Source: Evansella clarkii (GTDB taxonomy: Bacteria > Bacillota > Bacilli > Bacillales > Salisediminibacteriaceae). Taken from it: a stretch of 64,000 nucleotides of DNA. A program made the position numbers and the translations under genes. The stretch spans positions 216,118-280,117 of the forward strand of contig NZ_KV917376.1 of assembly GCF_002019695.1 (NCBI RefSeq), written 5' to 3'. Positions 16,511-23,629 of the stretch are shown here, piece by piece (the stretch's first letter is position 1; every line of letters starts with the position of its first letter). The notes beneath the pieces were generated by a model. The model was given only the letters and a program-made list of their open reading frames with translations. It had not been told where the DNA came from and did not search any database.

Positions 16511-18419
16511 TTATCTGGAGAAAGCAAAGAATCATCCTCTTTTCAGCGGCACTTCAGCCGCTGAACTGGAGGGACTGCTGGAGCAATGTGAGTTAAACAG
16601 CTACAGCAGAGGCGATAAGATCCTCTACGCGAAGTCTGTGCGGGAGGGTCTTCTCCTTATGATGGAGGGTATTGCGGAAGTATGTGTGGATACTGGCCAG
16701 GAACCCACGGACCAGGAGGTGCTGGAAGTACTTGAAGCCGGTGAAATAATCGGTTTTTCCAGCCTGGCAGACTTTCTCGGTGAAGCGAATCCCCATGAGG
16801 TTAATTATACTGTCGAAGTCAACGCCGCAGAGAATTCCGTCTGTCTCCACATCCCGTACACAGTACTGGAGGCACGCTGGAGCGATGAAGGTGTCCGTGA
16901 CTACATGATGCGCCAGGTGGCAGTCCGGCTTCGGGAGGTATATGCTTCCCTCGCGGAACAAGTCAGGCTGGCTCGCCAGTGGGGGGAAAGCGATCCTTTT
17001 ATCCGTCGTGTGCAGGATTTGATGAACCAGCCTCCTGTCACTGTAACAGCCTCCACTCCAGTACAGGACGCCGCCCGGTACATGGTCGAGGCCGGAGTCA
17101 GTTCACTATTAATCACAGATAGAAATGATCAGCTATGCGGTATTATAACTGAAAAAGATATCGTATCCCGTGTAGTCTCAGCAGGAGACAGCGGACATCT
17201 GACGGCAGAAGATATTATGACACCGGAACCAGTGGATGTTTCCCGCTCTGCTTATTACTATGAAGCATTGTCGAAATTTCTGACAAACGGTGTGAAGCAT
17301 TTGCCGGTCACAGACAAAGGAAAGCCCCTTGGAATGGTTACTCTCTCAGACCTTCTCCGCAAGAAATCCCGGGGAACGTTCGATGTTCTTCAGAAAATTG
17401 AACACTCCACTGCCGAAAATCTACATGAGGTAAAACATGCCATTTACGGAGTGCTCGATAAGCTGATCGAGGACGATATTCCTACACTGCATGTAATGGA
17501 GGTTATTACAAATCTGTATGACCGTCTGGTGCGTCACTGTGCAGACCTCACCGTGGAAAAAATGGCAGAACAGGGCTACGGAAAACCGCCCGTTTCCTTT
17601 GTATTTTTCGTCATGGGGAGCGGAGGCAGGGGCGAGCAGTTTATGCTGTCTGACCAGGATCACTTTTTAGTTTATGAAGACATTCACCATGAACAGGCTA
17701 AAGACGTTGAGGCTTATTTCAGCACTTTTGGCATCTTTATTACAAAAATGATGGAAGCTGCAGGCTATAAGCGCTGCCAAGGGGATATGATGGCAAGTTC
17801 CGGAAAGTGGCGGGGAACGATCACCCGCTGGGAGGAACGCCTGCGTACATGGGGACTCAGGGCGACGAACGAGAACATTCTGCTGGGCCATAATTTCCTT
17901 TCTTTCCGTTACTTATATGGGGACGAAGAACTTGAGGGCAAATTTACGCAGATGGTAAAAGAGCAGTTAAATAAGTCAAGAATCTTTCTTTACCGGGCTG
18001 CTGAACAGGAGAAGCAGTCCCCCGTTCCAACACTGGACCATCCAATCAGAGCTCTTTTCAGAATGAAGCGGGATAAGATTGATATAAAAAAACAAGCACT
18101 CTTCCCTCTTTATCACGGGCTGCAGCTTCTCGGAGCCCGCCATGGCATTGTGGAAGGGACACCTAAAGAACGGATCAGCCTTCTTGAAGCCGAGAATGTC
18201 TTCACCAGAGAGTTTGCAGACGACCTTCTTTTTGCCTACGAAGTAGTACTGTCTATCCGCGTCTCCCAGTCATGGTCACGGTATAAACGAGGGGAAGAAA
18301 ACTCGAGCGTTGTCCACTTTGTGCACATGAAAAGCAGGGAAAAAGAAGAGCTGATGCATGCCCTGAAGACGATCCGTTCCCTTCAGAACAAGACGCTCGC
18401 TGCCTTTGGAATCATGTAA
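16491..18419 (+). CDS. Cyclic-nucleotide-binding/CBS/DUF294 nucleotidyltransferase-like protein
   Basis: 642 aa from ATG 16491 (GGTGAGG upstream); it overlaps the symporter end by 20 bases. Order: cNMP-binding fold (about 10-130), two CBS domains (about 175-295; KDIVSRVV, GMVTLSDLL), DUF294 domain with the nucleotidyltransferase motif GSGGRGEQ and DQDHFLVYED (about 380-410), then DUF294 C-terminal domain. Related to GlnD-type transferases. Fused sensor domains and position suggest it regulates the symporter or acetate metabolism; this is not proven. Confidence 0.9.
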   Translation: MMSKQNNYLEKAKNHPLFSGTSAAELEGLLEQCELNSYSRGDKILYAKSVREGLLLMMEGIAEVCVDTGQEPTDQEVLEVLEAGEIIGFSSLADFLGEANPHEVNYTVEVNAAENSVCLHIPYTVLEARWSDEGVRDYMMRQVAVRLREVYASLAEQVRLARQWGESDPFIRRVQDLMNQPPVTVTASTPVQDAARYMVEAGVSSLLITDRNDQLCGIITEKDIVSRVVSAGDSGHLTAEDIMTPEPVDVSRSAYYYEALSKFLTNGVKHLPVTDKGKPLGMVTLSDLLRKKSRGTFDVLQKIEHSTAENLHEVKHAIYGVLDKLIEDDIPTLHVMEVITNLYDRLVRHCADLTVEKMAEQGYGKPPVSFVFFVMGSGGRGEQFMLSDQDHFLVYEDIHHEQAKDVEAYFSTFGIFITKMMEAAGYKRCQGDMMASSGKWRGTITRWEERLRTWGLRATNENILLGHNFLSFRYLYGDEELEGKFTQMVKEQLNKSRIFLYRAAEQEKQSPVPTLDHPIRALFRMKRDKIDIKKQALFPLYHGLQLLGARHGIVEGTPKERISLLEAENVFTREFADDLLFAYEVVLSIRVSQSWSRYKRGEENSSVVHFVHMKSREKEELMHALKTIRSLQNKTLAAFGIM

Positions 18420-18465
18420 ATGTATTATGGCAGGGAGGGTGCGATTTTGTTGGTCAGGATGGCAC

Positions 18466-18660
18466 TTAGAGAATTGGGTATTCGATTTCGAGAATTAGAC
18501 TCCTGATTTCGAAAATTGGGCCTGACATTTCGAGAATTGGATCACCGTTTTCGAGAATTAGATTGCATTTCGAGAATAGGGCTCCTGATTTCGAGAATAG
18601 AACCTGACATTTCGAGAATTGGAAACCAGATTCCATTAACAGAACCATCTGTTTCGATAA
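18466..18660. repeat. 21-bp phased repeat array (TTCGAGAATT)
   Basis: Eight copies of TTCGAGAATT or near variants start at 18466, 18487, 18508, 18529, 18550, 18569, 18590 and 18611: spacing 21 bp except one step of 19. The 11-bp spacers vary but reuse words such as CTCCTGA and CCTGACA. It fills the gap between the DUF294 and exonuclease genes and is probably transcribed with them. Small ORFs through it are repeat by-products. Confidence 0.9.
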
Positions 18661-18745
18661 ATGACTGCTTTTTTCAATGTGGGATGTCGCTTGATATGTT
18701 TCTTTCCTCCATACGGAGAGCCGAAAATAAAGGAGTGTTCCGGTT

Positions 18746-19414
18746 ATGATGTTTTGGAAGAAAAAGAAAATGCATTATCAGCTGACCCAGGATAAGCCAC
18801 TGAACACCCCAATTCGAGACCTGTCATTTACAGTTTTTGACACTGAAACTACTGGTTTCGCTGTTGGCAGCACAGACAGACTGATTGAGATAGGCGCAGT
18901 TCAGGTGGAGGGTCTCCATGTAACTGACCGCACTTTTCAGACTTACGTCAACCCAGAACGGGATATTCCAGAGCGAATTACAAATCTGACCGGAATAACT
19001 GAAGAGCAAGTGGCAAATGCAACAGATGCTTTTGAAGCTATTAATAAGTTTTATAGTTTCATTGAAAGCAACGGGAGCGACAGCTGGGTCGGCCACTATC
19101 TTGCCTTCGACGTAACCGTTCTTAAGAAAGAGCTACTCCGCTGCAAATATACGTTTGACGAACCGCTTTCTATCGATACACTCGATTTAATAGGCTTTCT
19201 TGCTCCATCGTGGGATATGCGGGACCTCCAGCATTATGCATTAAATTTCGGAACGAAGATTTTCAGGCGTCACAGTGCTGTTGGAGACGCTCTCACAACA
19301 GCACACCTTTTCGTTGAGCTGCTCCACTTTCTCGAAGACCGTGGGAAAACAACGCTTGGCGATCTCGCCGATATTACAAGACCAGTGAATGGAAGTTCTG
19401 TATTTCATAGATAA
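18746..19414 (+). CDS. DEDDh 3'-5' exonuclease (DnaQ/PolC epsilon-like)
   Basis: 222 aa. Motif I FDTETTGF (near 32), motif II VGHYLAFDVTVL (near 112), motif III HSAVGDALTTAHLF (near 175) give the DEDDh set D-E-D-H-D. Not part of a polymerase. AAAGGAG precedes the ATG. Exonucleases of this kind recur beside the SSS-DUF294 operon in many bacteria; the reason is unknown. The intergenic array separates it from the DUF294 gene, so it may have its own control. Confidence 0.88.
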   Translation: MMFWKKKKMHYQLTQDKPLNTPIRDLSFTVFDTETTGFAVGSTDRLIEIGAVQVEGLHVTDRTFQTYVNPERDIPERITNLTGITEEQVANATDAFEAINKFYSFIESNGSDSWVGHYLAFDVTVLKKELLRCKYTFDEPLSIDTLDLIGFLAPSWDMRDLQHYALNFGTKIFRRHSAVGDALTTAHLFVELLHFLEDRGKTTLGDLADITRPVNGSSVFHR

Positions 19415-19446
19415 GGAAGCCGCCGCTCTTTACTTATTTTTTTCAA

Positions 19447-20175
19447 GCGGGCATGCGACAGCCCCTTGCGTTACCGCTCTCTTCTTATTTTCCACCAAGC
19501 GGGTATGCGAGACACTCTTGCGTTACCGCTCTCTATCTTATTTTCCACCAACCGGGCATGCGAGACACTCTCGCGTTACCGCTCCCCACTTATTTTTACC
19601 CGAGCGGGCATGCGAGACACTCTTGCGTTACCGCTATCCTCTTATTTTCCACCGAGCGGGCATGCGAGACACTCTTGCGTTACCGCTCTCTTCTTATTTT
19701 CCACCAAGCGGGTATGCGAGACACTCTTGCGTTACCGCTCCCCACTTATTTTTACCCGAGCGGGCATGCAAGACCTCTTTGCGTTACCGCTTTCCTCTTA
19801 TTTTCTCCCGAGCGGGCATGCGAGACCTCCTTGCGTTACCACTCTCCTCTTATTTTCTCCCGAGCGGGCATGCGAGACACTCTTGCGTTACCGCTATCCA
19901 CTTATTTTTACCCGAGCGGGCATGCGAGACACTCTTGCGTTACCGCTCTCTTTTTATTTTCCACCAAGCGGGTATGCGAGACACTCTTGCGTTACCACTC
20001 TCTTCTTATATTCCACCAAGCGGGCATGCGAGACCTCTTTGCGTTACCGCTTTCCTCTTATTTTCTCCCGAGCGGGTATGCGAGACCTCCTTGCGTTACC
20101 GCTCTCCTCTTATTTTCCACCGAGCGGGCATGCGAGACCTCTCAAAGTAACCTCTCCATCTCAATTTCTCTAAGT
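19447..20175. repeat. 14-copy 52-bp tandem repeat, each unit able to form a stem-loop
   Basis: Units beginning GCGGGCATGC start at 19447, 19499, 19552, 19604, 19656, 19708, 19760, 19812, 19864, 19916, 19968, 20020, 20072 and 20124: 52 bp every time but one (53). Each contains a 15-bp imperfect stem AGCGGGCATGCGAGA / TCTTGCGTTACCGCT with a 3-nt loop (11 Watson-Crick, 2 G-T, 2 mismatches). The unit has no TAA, TAG or TGA, so all three plus frames stay open; 52 is not a multiple of 3, which gives three overlapping spurious ORFs of 235-285 codons without ribosome sites. Confidence 0.95.
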
Positions 20176-20289
20176 TCGGAAACACAATACCTCCGCCTGT
20201 CCCTCTCCTCTAAGGATGACTTTATTTACCAACAAACAAAGTGTTTTATAAGAAAAGGAACCGGGAATAGCCGCTATAACTCTTTACAA

Positions 20290-20302
20290 ACATACGGTAT
20301 GT
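20290..20302. promoter_or_regulatory. TetR/AcrR-type operator upstream of tetR-gvp
   Basis: ACATAC-G-GTATGT is a perfect inverted repeat 24 bases before the regulator's ATG; flanking TACAA and ATACATA extend the similarity to operators of AcrR-like repressors as I recall them. Likely site of autoregulation, covering the transcript that continues into the gvp genes. Confidence 0.7.
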
Positions 20303-20326
20303 ATACATAGACAAGGGGGTGCTTAA

Positions 20327-20971
20327 ATGAGGCGAACAAAGGAGGAAGCAGCCCGGACCCGTAAAGCGATTATTGATTCAGCTGAAAAACTTTTTATTGA
20401 AAAAGGTTATGAGGCTACGTCCCTGCAGGACATAGCAAGCTCTGCAGGTCTTACTAGGGGGGCTGTTCACTGGCATTTCCAGAATAAACAGGGGATTTTA
20501 ACGGCGATTCGCGAAAGGATTGAGCTGCCCCTGGAAAAACTTGCTGAATTGCTGGCCAAAAACGAACTCAGCGATCCTCTTGGAGCTCTTGCTGATACGA
20601 TAAGTTACATTCTGCATGAGTTTCAGTCTGATACCCGGCTTAAAAAGCTTACGAAGCTGCTTCTTAAATACGAACTCAGCAGAACAGATGAGCAGGTTTC
20701 AGGATTGTCCATGGAACAAAAGGCGAGGCTGATTGTCACTGAAGTTCTTACCCGTGCAAATAGAGAAGGTTCATTACCTGAGAACTGGAAGCCGGAAACA
20801 GGTGCACTGGCTTTTGTAGGGCTGGTGAGCGGTCTGATTACCGAGTGGGTGCGAGAGGATACTGATTTTAAGCTTGTTCCTGATGCTGAAAATGTCGTCC
20901 GTGCTTTTCTTGCAGCATGGGGAGCGAAACTTCCTACTATAACCAAAAGTGAACTGGCCGGACAGCTTTAA
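20327..20971 (+). CDS. TetR-family regulator, AcrR/TtgR-like
   Basis: 214 aa. N-terminal helix-turn-helix ETS-like pattern: TRKAIIDSAEKLFIEKGYEA, SLQDIASSAGLTRGAVHWHF (residues about 12-55), then an alpha-helical ligand domain of the AcrR C-terminal type. AAGGGGGTG precedes the ATG. AcrR relatives normally control efflux pumps and sense hydrophobic drugs; here the next gene, 41 bases on, is gvpL and no pump is nearby. Likely regulates itself and the gvp genes through the palindrome at 20290. Confidence 0.9.
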   Translation: MRRTKEEAARTRKAIIDSAEKLFIEKGYEATSLQDIASSAGLTRGAVHWHFQNKQGILTAIRERIELPLEKLAELLAKNELSDPLGALADTISYILHEFQSDTRLKKLTKLLLKYELSRTDEQVSGLSMEQKARLIVTEVLTRANREGSLPENWKPETGALAFVGLVSGLITEWVREDTDFKLVPDAENVVRAFLAAWGAKLPTITKSELAGQL

Positions 20972-21012
20972 AACTACAAGACAATCAATTTTTCTGGGAG
21001 GAATGAAAAACT

Positions 21013-21855
21013 ATGCAGGCAGAAGTGAATACAAAGGAGCTTATATACTTATATGCCTTTATACCGACACAGGAGTATGAAGAAAATAAGTTAACAGATA
21101 TTAAAGGAATTGACCCGGACTATAGCATAGAGTTTTACGTTTTCGGTGAAATAACTGCAGTAGCGTGCCTTGTGAAGCATGAAGACTTTGCTGAAGAGGT
21201 GCTTCAGAAAAAGGTGGAGGATATGAAATGGCTCCAGGAGAAAGCTTATCACCACCACGAAAGAATGAACACTCTCCACAATACTTATACTGTTATGCCT
21301 TTAAAATTCGGGACAATTTATGAGGACAAAAACAGGCTGGAAGATACACTGGCAGAGCATAAAGAAAATATCCGCACTGTCTTTCAGAACTTATCCAGCA
21401 AGGAAGAATGGAACATTAAAATTTTTACGGATAAAAAAGCATTTATAAAAGAGGTTAAGGAAAACAGCTCTGAGGTTGCAAAAAAGGTACAGGAAATCGA
21501 AGGCCTCTCCAAAGGTAAACAATTCTTTGAAAAGAAAAAACTAAAGGATTTCATAGAGAAGCAGGCTGATAAAGAAATTGACAAATACTGCGAGAGCATT
21601 CATGAACAGCTGGAAACGTTCAGTGCAGATACAGAAGTAAAGAAAAACTGGGAGAGAAAACTGACCGGACGGGACGATGATATGTGCTGGAACGGAGCGT
21701 ATCTGTTCCCAAAAGACAAAGTGGAACAGATTCTGCAATTTATAAGTGAAGAAAAAGACAAGGCAGAAAAAGATGGATCGAGCTTTAAATTCGAGATTAC
21801 AGGCCCATGGCCAGCCTACCACTTTTCCAGTTTTCAAAACCAGGGAGGTGAATAA
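21013..21855 (+). CDS. gvpL: Gas vesicle protein GvpL/GvpF family
   Basis: 280 aa with the GvpF/L pattern: IYLYAFIP at the start, YTVMPLKFGTIY near 95, a charged coiled region and the C-terminal ITGPWPAYHFSSF. GvpF and GvpL are accessory proteins needed for vesicle assembly. Called L rather than F because the order L-S-K-J matches the second half of the Bacillus megaterium cluster. GGGAGGAATG lies upstream; two bases separate the stop from gvpS. Confidence 0.88.
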   Translation: MQAEVNTKELIYLYAFIPTQEYEENKLTDIKGIDPDYSIEFYVFGEITAVACLVKHEDFAEEVLQKKVEDMKWLQEKAYHHHERMNTLHNTYTVMPLKFGTIYEDKNRLEDTLAEHKENIRTVFQNLSSKEEWNIKIFTDKKAFIKEVKENSSEVAKKVQEIEGLSKGKQFFEKKKLKDFIEKQADKEIDKYCESIHEQLETFSADTEVKKNWERKLTGRDDDMCWNGAYLFPKDKVEQILQFISEEKDKAEKDGSSFKFEITGPWPAYHFSSFQNQGGE

Positions 21856-21857
21856 GA

Positions 21858-22130
21858 ATGGCAGGTGAATCACTGCAGACGAAAGATGTCTCCCTGCTTG
21901 ATGTGCTTGATGCTGTTCTTGAAAAAGGCGTTGTACTGAAAGGCGACCTCACCATTTCCATTGCTGGTATTGACTTGGTTTACCTGGACTTGCGTATTTT
22001 GCTCGCATCTGTAGAAACACTCATTCAGGCACAGGAAAAATCAGCAAGTAACACAGTTGGAGATGGCAGACTGGAAAGCAGGAGAGAAATTACTAAGGAA
22101 GTAAGAGAAGAAGTGGAAAGTCATACGTAG
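21858..22130 (+). CDS. gvpS: GvpA/J/S-family gas vesicle protein (GvpS)
   Basis: 90 aa with the GvpA-fold core: SLLDVLDAVLEKGVVLKGDL, then SIAGIDLVYLDLRILLASVETL (residues about 12-55). It has GvpS features (LVYLDLRILLASVET) and a charged tail, unlike the 65-75 aa shell protein GvpA. GGGAGGTG lies upstream. Its exact role is unclear; S-type proteins are minor components or nucleators. Confidence 0.85.
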   Translation: MAGESLQTKDVSLLDVLDAVLEKGVVLKGDLTISIAGIDLVYLDLRILLASVETLIQAQEKSASNTVGDGRLESRREITKEVREEVESHT

Positions 22131-22191
22131 AGCCCTTCTGCAGGATGACATACGGAGCTTTTGTTTGAAAAAAGTATAAGGAGTGATAAAT

Positions 22192-22494
22192 ATGGAAGGC
22201 AAAAAAAATCTTGTGGAGCAGCATAATCCAACTGGAAAAATCGCTTTAGACCCTGAAAAAGCAGAAGAAGGACTTGCTCAGCTGGTCATGACTGTTATTG
22301 AACTGCTCCGCCAGTTAGTAGAACGCCAGGCAATGAGGCGTGTAGAGAACGGCAGCTTAACCGAGGAAGAAATAGAAAAGGTCGGAGAAGCGTTAATGAA
22401 TCTGGAAGAAAAAATGGAAGAATTAAAGGAAGTCTTTAATCTGAATGACGATGACCTGAATATTGACCTGGGCCCATTAGGGAACTTAATGTAA
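22192..22494 (+). CDS. gvpK: Gas vesicle protein GvpK
   Basis: 100 aa, all helical and charged. LAQLVMTVIELLRQLVERQA followed by RRVENGSLTEEEIEKVGEAL is the GvpK signature; conserved LGPLG lies at the end. Starts at the second candidate (ATG 22192 after AAGGAG); the GTG at 22183 lies in the ribosome site. An assembly factor rather than a shell protein. Confidence 0.9.
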   Translation: MEGKKNLVEQHNPTGKIALDPEKAEEGLAQLVMTVIELLRQLVERQAMRRVENGSLTEEEIEKVGEALMNLEEKMEELKEVFNLNDDDLNIDLGPLGNLM

Positions 22495-22538
22495 GCTTCC
22501 TACCATGACACATAACACATAAAAGAAAGGAAGATTCC

Positions 22539-22862
22539 ATGAGTAATGTACGGGAAACAGTGAATCATCCTGCGAACATGGCAGGAAGTCTTGTAGACGT
22601 TCTGGAGACAGTGCTGGAAAAAGGAGTAGTTATCGCAGGAGATATTAAAGTAAACCTGGCGGAAGTGGAACTTTTAACGATAAAAATCCGTCTCATTGTT
22701 GCTTCCGTTGATAAAGCAAAAGAAATGGGGATAGACTGGTGGGAGAATGACCCCCACTATTCCTCAAAGGCAATCCAGATGCAAGAGGAGAACAAGCAGC
22801 TGCAGGATAGAATTAAACTGCTGGAAGAAAAAGTAGAAGCTTCGGAAAGTAAAGGAGATTAA
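22539..22862 (+). CDS. gvpJ: Gas vesicle protein GvpJ
   Basis: 107 aa. GvpA-fold core LVDVLETVLEKGVVIAGDI and VELLTIKIRLIVASVDKA (residues about 17-65), followed by the GvpJ marker MGIDWWENDP and a coiled-coil tail. Very like B. megaterium GvpJ as I recall it. GvpJ is a minor, GvpA-related accessory protein. AAAGGAAG lies upstream. No ordinary GvpA/B shell gene is in this window. Confidence 0.9.
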   Translation: MSNVRETVNHPANMAGSLVDVLETVLEKGVVIAGDIKVNLAEVELLTIKIRLIVASVDKAKEMGIDWWENDPHYSSKAIQMQEENKQLQDRIKLLEEKVEASESKGD

Positions 22863-22866
22863 CTGA

Positions 22867-23091
22867 ATGAACAGAAAAGATTTCTTCAGGGATATTAGCC
22901 AGCTTATCCGGGATCTTGAAAATACTGATCATTCAACGGTAGCCAGAGTGGAAGAAAGAAAACTCGGCAAAGGCAAAGACGCTCCTGTTGTAAAAACCGA
23001 GTACGCTTTCCATGCAAAAGCCGGGCTGCCGGATAAAGAAGAAATTAGAATGATGATTAATGATCAGCAGAATAATGAACGTCTGAGGTAA
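22867..23091 (+). CDS. Small gvp-linked protein, unassigned
   Basis: 74 charged residues starting 4 bases after gvpJ, with GGAGATT upstream, ending 11 bases before the operon terminator. A central VVKTEYAFHAKAGL loosely recalls the short conserved stretch of GvpH-like proteins; it is not the acidic GvpT that follows gvpJ in B. megaterium. Position makes it part of the operon; the function is not known. Confidence 0.65.
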   Translation: MNRKDFFRDISQLIRDLENTDHSTVARVEERKLGKGKDAPVVKTEYAFHAKAGLPDKEEIRMMINDQQNNERLR

Positions 23092-23102
23092 TCAGGAAAA
23101 CT

Positions 23103-23130
23103 GCCATTCTCGCGAATGGCAATTTTTTTT
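23103..23130 (+). terminator. Terminator of the tetR-gvp operon
   Basis: GCCATTC-TCGC-GAATGGC (23103-23120) followed by AATTTTTTTT. It closes the operon directly after the 74-aa gene. Confidence 0.93.
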
Positions 23131-23163
23131 GTACATGAATGAATTTCATATATTGGCTGAATA

Positions 23164-23411
23164 AAAAAGACGAACATTACTTTTCGATGGCAGCGTATGG
23201 CGGCGGTAACTGTCTCTTCCTCTGCCAGCTTAGCTCCGTAGAATATCCGTCGAGACAACTCGAGGCATTTGCGGTGAAGAAGATGCTCGTTCTTGCGGGA
23301 AAAGCATGAGAAGCTGAAAATCCATTTTTGACGGCGTTCAGCCGGAAAAAATTAGTTGAAGCCGTACCCGCAGAACGCCTCCGTCTGAAGCGTAAATCGA
23401 ACAATAAGTAA
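23164..23411. mobile_element. MITE-like dispersed element, copy 2 (with about 85 bp extra)
   Basis: Matches the reverse complement of 7479-7642 at both ends and in the middle (for example AATCCATTTTTGACGG and TTAGTTGAAGCCGT), but carries about 85 extra bases at 23206-23290. Ends again carry the TTCGAT...GACGG-like inverted repeat. It lies between the gvp terminator and narK; the rest of the 23131-23629 gap is AT-rich promoter DNA for narK without a site I can name. Confidence 0.75.
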
Positions 23412-23629
23412 CATTTTAAGATAGTTTTCGTGTTAAAGATGAAAATCTTGAATTATGTAATTCATTCATATATAAACACTTTGGCAACATTGTCAATAGT
23501 TTTCACTTAATATACTTATGAAACTTTTCTTCAATTAATGTTTACTAATTAGACATATTAACCCCGCAGTACGCTGCCGTTCTCCTGCTATACTGATTTC
23601 ATAAAACATCAACAAGCAAGGGGAAATGA

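Noticed and set aside
18516-18749. 77-aa ORF with FRELD and SRIG repeats, and the opposite-strand 60-aa ORF
   Set aside because: Both are by-products of the 21-bp array (21 is a multiple of 3, so frames stay open).
19447-20175. CRISPR array
   Set aside because: Units are contiguous with no unique spacers of constant size, the repeat is 52 bp, and no cas gene is nearby.
19389-20310. Three overlapping plus-strand ORFs of 235-285 codons with repeated RYRSLLIF / CVTALFLF / GMRDTLALPL blocks, as if a repeat protein
   Set aside because: They are the three frames of the 52-bp repeat, whose unit contains no stop triplet. None has a ribosome site; one starts inside the exonuclease gene and all end where the array ends.
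20327-20971. Regulator of a nearby multidrug efflux pump
   Set aside because: No RND, MFS drug or ABC drug exporter gene lies near it; the only downstream genes in its operon are gvp genes.
22539-22862. GvpJ as the main vesicle shell protein GvpA
   Set aside because: It is 107 aa with the GIDWWENDP segment and a coiled-coil tail, which mark GvpJ, whereas GvpA is about 65-75 aa.
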